NCBI RefSeq assembly: GCF_051020985.1 | Contig: NW_027475164.1 | Coordinates: 372,001-436,000, forward strand | Length of the DNA: 64,000 bases | Reading direction: 5' to 3' | Source of the DNA: Nomia melanderi | Lineage: Eukaryota > Arthropoda > Insecta > Hymenoptera > Halictidae | Shown here: positions 51,699 to 62,723 of the stretch, in pieces | Layout: the number at the start of each line of letters is the position of its first letter | Numbering within the stretch: the first letter of the stretch is position 1 | The notes under the pieces: model-generated | Told to the model about the DNA's origin: nothing | Seen by the model: only the letters and a program-made list of their open reading frames with translations | Databases searched by the model: none | Made by a program: the position numbers and the translations under genes

Positions 51699-52748
51699 TA
51701 GCACCCGAGATATCACCAGATATATATTGGATTTTTCCCTGACCCTGAGTGTCCGGCCCCATGAGACGGTGGTTTTCTCGGCCCCTGGCGGTCCGAGGTC
51801 GATACCGCTGCACAGATTCATGCGCCAGGGCCCCCTGCAGATAATTCACTTTGATTTATTGCGCTATCTCTAATAGCACCCGAGATATCACCAGATATAT
51901 ATTGGATATTTCCCTGACCCTGACAGTCCGGCCCCATGAGACGGTGATTTTCTCGGACCCCGGTGGTCCGAGGTCGATCGCGGTGCACAGATTCATGCGC
52001 TAGGGCCGACTGCAGACAATGCACTTTGATTTATTGCCCTATCTGTAATAGCACCCGAGATGTCACCAGATTTATATTGGATTTTTCCCTGACTCTGAGT
52101 GTCCGAAACCATGAGACGGTAGTTTTCTCGGCCCCTGGTGGTCCGAGGTCGTTCCCGCTGCACAGATTCATGCGCTAGGGCCTCCTGCAGACAGTGCACG
52201 TTGATTTATTGCGCTATCTCTAATAGCACCCGAGATATCACCAGATATATATTGGATTTTTCCCTGACCCTGAGTGTCCGGCCCCATGAGACGGTGGTTT
52301 TCTCGGCCCCTGGCGGTCCGAGGTCGATACCGCTGCACAGATTCATGCGCCAGGGCCCCCTGCAGATAATTCACTTTGATTTATTGCGCTATCTCTAATA
52401 GCACCCGAGATATCACCAGATATATATTGGATATTTCCCTGACCCTGACAGTCCGGCCCCATGAGACGGTGATTTTCTCGGACCCCGGTGGTCCGAGGTC
52501 GATCGCGGTGCACAGATTCATGCGCTAGGGCCGACTGCAGACAATGCACTTTGATTCATTGCCCTATCTGTAATAGCACCCGAGATATCACCAGATTTAT
52601 ATTGGATTTTTCCCTGACTCTGAGTGTCCGAAACCATGAGACGGTAGTTTTCTCGGCCCCTGGTGGTCCGAGGTCGTTCCCGCTGCACAGATTCATGCGC
52701 TAGGGCCTCCTGCAGACAGTGCACTTTGATTTATTGCGCTATCTCTAA
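51699..52748. repeat. 525-bp trimer, two tandem copies
   Basis: Three monomers (GGCGGTCCGAGGTCGATACC; ATATTTCCC with GATCGCGGTGCAC; GAAACCATGAGACGGTAG) at 51699-52223 repeat at 52224-52748. They differ by a few bases, such as GATGTCACC/GATATCACC, GATTTATTGCCC/GATTCATTGCCC and GCACGTTG/GCACTTTG. Confidence 0.9.
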
Positions 52749-54673
52749 TAGCACCCGAGATATCACCAGATATATATTGGATTTTTCCCTGACCCTGAGT
52801 GTCCGGCCCCATGAGACGGTAGTTTTCTCGGCCCCTGGTCGTCCGAGGTCGTTCTCGCTGCACAGATTCATGCGCCAGGGCCTCCTGCAGACAATGCACT
52901 CTGATTTAATTCGCTATCTCTAATAGCACCCGAGTTATCACCAGATATATATTGGATTTTTGCTTGACCCTGACAGTACGGCCCCATGTGTCGATGGTTT
53001 TCTCGGTCCCTCGCGGTCCGAGGTCCATCCCGCTGCACAGATTCATGCGCCAGGGCCCCCTGCAGACAATGCACTTTGATTTATTGCGCTAGTTCTAATA
53101 GCACCCGAGATATCACCCGATATATATTGGATATTCCCCTGACCCTGAGTGTCCGGCCCCATGAGACGGTGGTTTTCTCGGCCCCCGGTGGTCCGAGGTC
53201 GATCGCGCTGCACATATTTATGCGCTAGGGCCTCCTGCAGACAATGCACTTTGATTTATTGCGCTAGCTCTAATAGCACCCGAGATATCACCAGATATAT
53301 GTGGAATTTATACATGACCTTGGGTGACGGATACCGAAAATCTGTAATTGTCTTGGCCCCTGGTGGTCCGAGGTCGTTGCTGCTGCACAGATTCATGCGC
53401 CAGGGCCTCCTGCAGACAATGCCCTTTGATTTATCGCGCTATCTGTAATAGAACCCGAGATATCACTAGATATATATTGTATTTTTCCCTGACCCTGAGT
53501 GGCCGGCCCCATGTGTTGGTGGTTTTCTCGGCCCCTGGTGGTCCGAGGTCGTTCCCGCTGCACAGATTCATGCGCCAGGGCCTCCTACAGGCAATGCACT
53601 TTGATTTATTGCGCTATCTGTAATAGCACCCGAGATATCACCAGATATATATTGGATTTTCCCCTGACTCTGAGTGTCCAGCCCCATGAGACTGTGGTTT
53701 TCTCGGCCCCTGGTGGTCCGAGGTCGTTCCCGCCGCCCAGATTCATGCGCCAGGGCCTCCTGCAGATAATTCACTTTGATTTATTGCGCTATCTCTAATA
53801 GCACCCGAGATATCACCAGATGTATATTGGATTTTCCCCTGACCCTGAGTGTCCGGCCCCATGAGACGGTGGTTTTCTCGGCCCCTGGTGGTCCATGGAC
53901 GTTCCCGCTGCACAGATTCATGGGCCAGGGGCCCCTGCAGATAATTCACTTTGATTTATTGCGCTATCTCTAATAGCACCCGAGATATCACCAGAAATAT
54001 ATTGGATTTTTCCATGACCCTGAGTGTCCGGCCCCATGTGTCGGTGGTTTTCTCGGCCCCTGGTGGTCCGAGGTCGTTCCCGCTGCACAGATTCATGCGC
54101 TAGGGCTGCCTGCAGACAATGCACTTTGATTTATTGCGCTATCTGTAATAGCACCCGAGATATCACAAGATTTATATTGGATTTTTCCCTGACCCTGAGT
54201 GTCCGAAACCATGAGACGGTGGTTTTCTCGGCCCCTGGTGGTCCGAGGTCGATCGCGGTGCACAGATTCATGCGCTAGGGCCGACTGCAGACAATGCACT
54301 TTGATTTATTGCGCTATCTCTAATAGCACCCGACATATAACCAGATATATATTGGATTTTTCCCTGACCCTGAGTGTCCGGCCCCATGAGACGGTAGTTT
54401 TCTCGGCCCCTGGTCGTCCGAGGTCGTTCTCGCTGCACAGATTCATGCGCCAGGGCCTCCTGCAGACAATGCACTCTGATTTAATTCGCTATCTCTAATA
54501 TCACCCGAGTTATCACCAGAAATATATTGGATTTTTGCTTGACCCTGACTGTCCGGCCCCATGTGTCGATGGTTTTCTCGGCCCCTGGTGGTCCGAGGTC
54601 GTTCCCGCTGCACAGATTCATGCGCTAGGGCCTCCTGCAGACAATGCACTTTGATTTATTGCGCTATCTCTAA

Positions 54674-55723
54674 TAGCACCCGAGATATCACCAGATATAT
54701 ATTGGATTTTTCCCTGACCCTGAGTGTCCGGCCCCATGAGACGGTGGTTTTCTCGGCCCCTGGCGGTCCGAGGTCGATACCGCTGCACAGATTCATGCGC
54801 CAGGGCCCCCTGCAGATAATTCACTTTGATTTATTGCGCTATCTCTAATAGCACCCGAGATATCACCAGATATATATTGGATATTTCCCTGACCCTGACA
54901 GTCCGGCCCCATGAGACGGTGATTTTCTCGGACCCCGGTGGTCCGAGGTCGATCGCGGTGCACAGATTCATGCGCTAGGGCCGACTGCAGACAATGCACT
55001 TTGATTTATTGCCCTATCTGTAATAGCACCCGAGATGTCACCAGATTTATATTGGATTTTTCCCTGACTCTGAGTGTCCGAAACCATGAGACGGTAGTTT
55101 TCTCGGCCCCTGGTGGTCCGAGGTCGTTCCCGCTGCACAGATTCATGCGCTAGGGCCTCCTGCAGACAGTGCACTTTGATTTATTGCGCTATCTCTAATA
55201 GCACCCGAGATATCACCAGATATATATTGGATTTTTCCCTGACCCTGAGTGTCCGGCCCCATGAGACGGTGGTTTTCTCGGCCCCTGGCGGTCCGAGGTC
55301 GATACCGCTGCACAGATTCATGCGCCAGGGCCCCCTGCAGATAATTCACTTTGATTTATTGCGCTATCTCTAATAGCACCCGAGATATCACCAGATATAT
55401 ATTGGATATTTCCCTGACCCTGACAGTCCGGCCCCATGAGACGGTGATTTTCTCGGACCCCGGTGGTCCGAGGTCGATCGCGGTGCACAGATTCATGCGC
55501 TAGGGCCGACTGCAGACAATGCACTTTGATTCATTGCCCTATCTGTAATAGCACCCGAGATATCACCAGATTTATATTGGATTTTTCCCTGACTCTGAGT
55601 GTCCGAAACCATGAGACGGTAGTTTTCTCGGCCCCTGGTGGTCCGAGGTCGTTCCCGCTGCACAGATTCATGCGCTAGGGCCTCCTGCAGACAGTGCACT
55701 TTGATTTATTGCGCTATCTCTAA
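54674..55723. repeat. 525-bp trimer pair, second location
   Basis: It is the counterpart of 51699-52748 inside the 17-mer duplicate. The same GATGTCACC and GATTCATTGCCC markers sit in the first and second trimer, so the trimer doubled before the 2,975-bp unit did. Confidence 0.9.
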
Positions 55724-56423
55724 TAGCACCCGAGATATCACCAGATATATATTGGATTTTTCCCTGACCCTGAGTGTCCGGCCCCATGAGACGGTAGTTT
55801 TCTCGGCCCCTGGTCGTCCGAGGTCGTTCTCGCTGCACAGATTCATGCGCCAGGGCCTCCTGCAGACAATGCACTCTGATTTAATTCGCTATCTCTAATA
55901 GCACCCGAGTTATCACCAGATATATATTGGATTTTTGCTTGACCCTGACAGTACGGCCCCATGTGTCGATGGTTTTCTCGGTCCCTCGCGGTCCGAGGTC
56001 CATCCCGCTGCACAGATTCATGCGCCAGGGCCCCCTGCAGACAATGCACTTTGATTTATTGCGCTAGCTCTAATAGCACCCGAGATATCACCCGATATAT
56101 ATTGGATATTCCCCTGACCCTGAGTGTCCGGCCCCATGAGACGGTGGTTTTCTCGGCCCCCGGTGGTCCGAGGTCGATCGCGCTGCACATATTTATGCGC
56201 TAGGGCCTCCTGCAGACAATGCACTTTGATTTATTGCGCTAGCTCTAATAGCACCCGAGATATCACCAGATATATGTGGAATTTATACATGACCTTGGGT
56301 GACGGATACCGAAAATCTGTAATTGTCTTGGCCCCTGGTGGTCCGAGGTCGTTGCTGCTGCACAGATTCATGCGCCAGGGCCTCCTGCAGACAATGCCCT
56401 TTGATTTATCGCGCTATCTGTAA

Positions 56424-59400
56424 TAGAACCCGAGATATCACTAGATATATATTGTATTTTTCCCTGACCCTGAGTGGCCGGCCCCATGTGTTGGTGGTTT
56501 TCTCGGCCCCTGGTGGTCCGAGATCGAACTCGCTGCACAGATTCATGCGCTAGGGCCTCCTGCAGACAATGCAGTTTGATTTATTGCGCTATCTATAATA
56601 GCACCCGAGATATCACCAGATATATATTGGATTTTTCCCTGACCCTGAGTGTCCGGCCCCATCAGACGGTGGTTTTCTCGGCCCCTGGTGGTCCGAGGTC
56701 GTTCCCGCCGCCCAGATTCATGCGCCAGGGCCTCCTGCAGATAATTCACTTTGGTTTATTGCGCTATCTCTAATAGCACCCGAGATATCACCAGATATAT
56801 ATTGGATTTTCCCCTGACCCTGAGTGTCCGGCCCCATGAGACTGTGGTTTTCTCGGCCCCTGGTGATCAGAGGTCGTTCCCGCTGCACAGATTCAGGCGC
56901 CAGGGCCTCGTACAGACAATGTACTTTGATTTATTGCGCTATCTGTAATAGCACCCGAGATATCACCAGATATATATTGGACTTTTCACTGACCCTAAGT
57001 GTCCGGCCCCTCGGGACGGTGGTTTTCTCGTCCCCTGGTGGTCCGAGGTCGTTCCCGTTGCACAGATTCATGCGCCAGGGCCTCCTGCAGATAATTCAAT
57101 TTGGTTTATTGCGCTATCTGTAATAGCACCCGAGATATCACCAGATATATATTGGATTTTCCCCTGACCCTGTGTGTCCGGCCCCATGAGACTGTGATTT
57201 TCTCGGACCCTGGTGGTCCGAGGTCGTTCCCGCTGTACAGATTCATGCGCCAGGGCCTCCTACAGACAATGCACTCTGATTTAATTCGCTATCTCTAATA
57301 GCACCCGAGATATCACCAGATATATGCTGAATTTATACATGACCTTGGGTGACGGATACCGAAAATCTGTAATTTTCTTGGCCCCTGGTGGTCCGAGGTC
57401 GTTGCTGCTGCACAGGTTCATGCGCCAGGGCCTCCTGCAGACAATGGCCTTTGATTTATCGCGCTATCTGTAATAGAACCCGAGATATCACCAGATATAT
57501 ATTGGATTTTTCCCTGACCCTGAGTGCCCGGCCCCATGTGTCGGTTGTTTTCTCGGCCCCTGGTGGTCCGAGGTCGTTCCCGCTGCACAGATTCATGCAC
57601 CAGGGCCTCCTGCAGATAATTCAATTTGGTTTATTGCGCTATCTGTAATAGCACCCGAGATATCACCAGATATATATTGGATATTTCCCTGACCCTGACA
57701 GTCCGGCCCCATGAGACGGTGATTTTCTCGGACCCCGGTGGTCCGAGGTCGATCGCGGTGCACAGATTCATGCGCTAGGGCCGACTGCAGACAATGCACT
57801 TTAATTTATTGCCCTATCTGTAATAGCACCCGAGATATCACCAGATTTATATTGGATTTTCCCCTGACCCTGAGTGTCCGACTCCATGAGACGGTGGTTT
57901 TCTCGGCCCCTGGTGGTCCGAGGTCGTTCCCGCTGCACAGATTCATGCACCCGGGCCTCCTGCAGACAATGCACTTTGATTTATTGCGCTAGCTCTAATA
58001 GCACCCGAGATATCACCAGATATATATTGGATATTCCCCTGACCCTGAGTGTCCGGCCCCATGAGACGGTGGTTTTCTCGGCCCCTGGTGGTCCTTGGTC
58101 GTTCCCGCTGCACAGATTCATGGGCCAGGGCCCCCTGCAGATAATTCACTTTGATTTATTGCGCTATCTCTAATAGCACCCGAGATATCACCAGATATAT
58201 ATTGGATTTTTCCCTGACCCTGACAGTCCGGCCCCATGAGACGGTGATTTTCTCGGCCCCCGGTGGTCCGAGGTCGATCGCGCTGCACAGATTCATGCGC
58301 CAGGGCCTCCTACAGACAATGCACTTTGATTTATTGTGCTATCTCTAATAGCACCCGAGATATCACCAGATATATGTGGAATTTATACATGACCTTGGGT
58401 GACGGATACCGAAAATCTGTAATTGTCTTGGCCCCTGGTGGTCCGAGGTCGTTGCTGCTGCACAGATTCATGCGCCAGGGCCTCCTGCAGACAATGCCCT
58501 TTGATTTATCGCGCTATCTGTAATAGAACCCGAGATATCACCAGATATATATTGTATTTTTCCCTGACCCTGAGTGGCCGGCCCCATGTGTTGGTGGTTT
58601 TCTCGGCCCCTGGTGGTCCGAGATCGAACTCGCTGCACAGATTCATGCGCTAGGGCCTCCTGCAGACAATGCACTTTGATTTATTGCGCTATCTATAATA
58701 GCACCCGAGATATCACCAGATATATATTGGATTTTTCCCTGACCCTGAGTGTCCGGCCCCATCAGACGGTGGTTTTCTCGGCCCCTGGTGGTCCGAGGTC
58801 GTTCCCGCCGACCAGATTCATGCGCCAGGGCCTCCTGCAGATAATTCACTTTGGTTTATTGCGCTATCTCTAATAGCACCCGAGATATCACCAGATATAT
58901 ATTGGATTTTCCCCTGACCCTGAGTGTCCGGCCCCATGAGACTGTGGTTTTCTCGGCCCCTGGTGGTCAGATGTCGTTCGCGCTGCACAGATTCAGGCGC
59001 CAGGGCCTCCTACAGACAATGTACTTTGATTTATTGCGCTATCTGTAATAGCACCCGAGATATCACCAGATATATATTGGACTTTTCACTGACCATAAGT
59101 GTCCGGCCCCTCGGGACGGTGGTTTTCTCGTCCCCTGGTGGTCCGAGGTCGTTCCCGTTGCACAGATTCATGCGCCAGGGCCTCCTGCAGATAATTCAAT
59201 TTGGTTTATTGCGCTATCTGTAATAGCACCCGAGATATCACCAGATATATATTGGATTTTCCCCTGACCCTGTGTGTCCGGCCCCATGAGACTGTGATTT
59301 TCTCGGACCCTGGTGGTCCGAGGTCGTTCCCGCTGTACAGATTCATGCGCCAGGGCCTCCTACAGACAATGCACTCTGATTTAATTCGCTATCTCTAATA

Positions 59401-59675
59401 GCACCCGAGATATCACCAGATATATGCTGAATTTATACATGACCTTGGGTGACGGATACCGAAAATCTGTAATTTTCTTGGCCCCTGGTGGTCCGAGGTC
59501 GTTGCTGCTGCACAGGTTCATGCGCCAGGGCCTCCTGCAGACAATGGCCTTTGATTTATCGCGCTATCTGTAATAGAACCCGAGATATCACCAGATATAT
59601 ATTGGATTTTTCCCTGACCCTGAGTGCCCGGCCCCATGTGTCGGTTGTTTTCTCGGCCCCTGGTGGTCCGAGGTC
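56424..59675. repeat. 12-monomer higher-order repeat, duplicate block, ~1.5 copies
   Basis: It reproduces 46099-49340 at an offset of 10,325 bp (59 monomers): unit 56424-58523 and a partial second unit. B monomers are at 56249, 57299, 58349 and 59399, again 1,050 bp apart. Differences from the left block are sparse, for example GGCCCCTCGGG for GGCCCCACGGG near 57006 and GCCGACCAG at 58806. Confidence 0.88.
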
Positions 59676-59749
59676 GTTCCCGTTGCACAGATTCATGCGC
59701 CAGGGCCTCCTGCAGATAATTCAATTTGGTTTATTGCGCTATCTGTAAT

Positions 59750-62723
59750 AGCACCCGAGATATCACCAGATATATATTGGATTTTCCCCTGACCCTGTGT
59801 GTCCGGCCCCATGAGACTGTGATTTTCTCGGACCCTGGTGGTCCGAGGTCGTTCCCGCTGTACAGATTCATGCGCCAGGGCCTCCTACAGACAAAGCACT
59901 TTGATTTATTGCGCTATCTGTAATAGCACCCGGGATATCACCACATATATATTGGATTTTTCCCTGACCCAGAGTGTCCGGCCCCATGAGACGGTGGTTT
60001 TCTCGGCCCCTGGTGGTCCGAGGTCGTTCCCGTTGCACAGATTCATGCGCCAGGGCCTCCTGCAGATAATTCAATTTGGTTTATTGCGCTATCTCTAATA
60101 GCACACGAGATATCGCAAGATATATGCTGGATTATTACATGACATTGGGTGACGGATACCGAATATCTGTAATTTTTTTGGCCCCTGGTGTTCCGACGTC
60201 GTTGGTGCTGCACAGATTCATGCGCTAGGGCTTCCTGCAGGCAATGCACTTTGATTTATCGCGCTATCTGTAATAGAACCCGAGATATCACCAGATATAT
60301 ATTGGATTTTCCCCTGACCCTGAGCGTCCGGCCCCATGAGACTGTGGTTTTCTGGGCCCCTGGTGGTCCGAGGTCGTTCCCGTTGCACAGATTCATGCGC
60401 CAGGGCCTCCTACAGACAATGCACTTTGGTTGATTGCGCTATCTGTAATAGCACCCGAGATATCACCAGATATATATTGGATTTTTCACGGACCCTGAGT
60501 GTCCGGCCCCATGAGACGGTGGTTTTCTCGGCCCCTGGTGGTCCGAGGTCGTTCCCGCTGCACAGATTCATGCGCCAGGGCCTCCTACAGGCAATGCACT
60601 TTGATTTATTGCGCTATCTGTAATAGCACCCGAGATATCACCAGATATATATTGGATTTTCCCCTGACTCTGAGTGTCCAGCCCCATGAGACTGTGGTTT
60701 TCTCGGCCCCTGGTGGTCCGTGGACGTTCCCGCTGCACAGATTCATGGGCCAGGGCCCCCTGCAGATAATTCACTTTGATTTATTGCGCTATCTCTAATA
60801 GCACCCGAGATATCACCAGATGTATATTGGATTTTCCCCTGACCCTGAGTGTCCGGCCCCATGAGACGGTGGTTTTCTCGGCCCCTGGTGGTCCATGGAC
60901 GTTCCCGCTGCACAGATTCATGGGCCAGGGGCCCCTGCAGATAATTCACTTTGATTTATTGCGCTATCTCTAATAGCACCCGAGATATCACCAGAAATAT
61001 ATTGGATTTTTCCATGACCCTGAGTGTCCGGCCCCATGTGTCGGTGGTTTTCTCGGCCCCTGGTGGTCCGAGGTCGTTCCCGCTGCACAGATTCATGCGC
61101 TAGGGCTGCCTGCAGACAATGCACTTTGATTTATTGCGCTATCTGTAATAGCACCCGAGATATCACAAGATTTATATTGGATTTTTCCCTGACCCTGAGT
61201 GTCCGAAACCATGAGACGGTGGTTTTCTCGGCCCCTGGTCGTCCGAGGTCGTTCCCGCTGCACAGATTCATGCGCTAGGGCCTCCTGCAGACAATGCACT
61301 TTGATTTATTGCGCTATCTCTAATAGCACCCGACATATAACCAGATATATATTGGATTTTTCCCTGACCCTGAGTGTCCGGCCCCATGAGACGGTAGTTT
61401 TCTCGGCCCCTGGTCGTCCGAGGTCGTTCTCGCTGCACAGATTCATGCGCCAGGGCCTCCTGCAGACAATGCACTTTGATTTATTGCGCTATCTCTAATA
61501 GCACCCGAGATATCACCAGATATATATTGGATTTTTCCCTGACCCTGAGTGTCCGGCCCCATGAGACGGTGGTTTTCTCGGCCCCTGGCGGTCCGAGGTC
61601 GATACCGCTGCACAGATTCATGCGCCAGGGCCCCCTGCAGATAATTCACTTTGATTTATTGCGCTATCTCTAATAGCACCCGAGATATCACCAGATATAT
61701 ATTGGATATTTCCCTGACCCTGACAGTCCGGCCCCATGAGACGGTGATTTTCTCGGACCCCGGTGGTCCGAGGTCGATCGCGGTGCACAGATTCATGCGC
61801 TAGGGCCGACTGCAGACAATGCACTTTGATTTATTGCCCTATCTGTAATAGCACCCGAGATGTCACCAGATTTATATTGGATTTTTCCCTGACTCTGAGT
61901 GTCCGAAACCATGAGACGGTAGTTTTCTCGGCCCCTGGTGGTCCGAGGTCGTTCCCGCTGCACAGATTCATGCGCTAGGGCCTCCTGCAGACAGTGCACT
62001 TTGATTTATTGCGCTATCTCTAATAGCACCCGAGATATCACCAGATATATATTGGATTTTTCCCTGACCCTGAGTGTCCGGCCCCATGAGACGGTGGTTT
62101 TCTCGGCCCCTGGCGGTCCGAGGTCGATACCGCTGCACAGATTCATGCGCCAGGGCCCCCTGCAGATAATTCACTTTGATTTATTGCGCTATCTCTAATA
62201 GCACCCGAGATATCACCAGATATATATTGGATATTTCCCTGACCCTGACAGTCCGGCCCCATGAGACGGTGATTTTCTCGGACCCCGGTGGTCCGAGGTC
62301 GATCGCGGTGCACAGATTCATGCGCTAGGGCCGACTGCAGACAATGCACTTTGATTCATTGCCCTATCTGTAATAGCACCCGAGATATCACCAGATTTAT
62401 ATTGGATTTTTCCCTGACTCTGAGTGTCCGAAACCATGAGACGGTAGTTTTCTCGGCCCCTGGTGGTCCGAGGTCGTTCCCGCTGCACAGATTCATGCGC
62501 TAGGGCCTCCTGCAGACAGTGCACTTTGATTTATTGCGCTATCTCTAATAGCACCCGAGATATCACCAGATATATATTGGATTTTTCCCTGACCCTGAGT
62601 GTCCGGCCCCATGAGACGGTAGTTTTCTCGGCCCCTGGTCGTCCGAGGTCGTTCTCGCTGCACAGATTCATGCGCCAGGGCCTCCTGCAGACAATGCACT
62701 CTGATTTAATTCGCTATCTCTAA
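59750..62723. repeat. Right-hand copy of 49.8-52.9 kb
   Basis: It matches 49775-51450 at an offset of 9,975 bp and 51699-52923 at 9,800 bp. It includes the B2 monomer (60099), the CGCAAGATATATGC head, TTCTGGGCCCC, and the GGCCAGGGGCCCC right end near 60925. Together with 55.85-59.67 kb this forms a duplication of about 7 kb. Confidence 0.86.
61499..62548. repeat. 525-bp trimer pair, third location
   Basis: It is the counterpart of 51699-52748 at an offset of 9,800 bp (56 monomers). One monomer (51524-51698) just upstream is missing here relative to the left copy. Trimer-specific markers are retained. Confidence 0.89.

Larger units (their letters stand above)
50545..56520. repeat. 17-monomer tandem duplication, 2,975-bp unit
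   Basis: About 50545-53530 is repeated as about 53531-56520 at an offset of 2,975 bp. Nearly all the compared bases are the same. The junction monomer at 53449-53623 begins as the GTGGCCGG/TGTGTTGGTGG type and ends as the GCTGCAC...CTACAGGCAATGC type of 50474-50648. A patch near 53.72-53.77 kb (GCCGCCCAG right end) differs from 50.75 kb, suggesting a later conversion. Confidence 0.88.
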
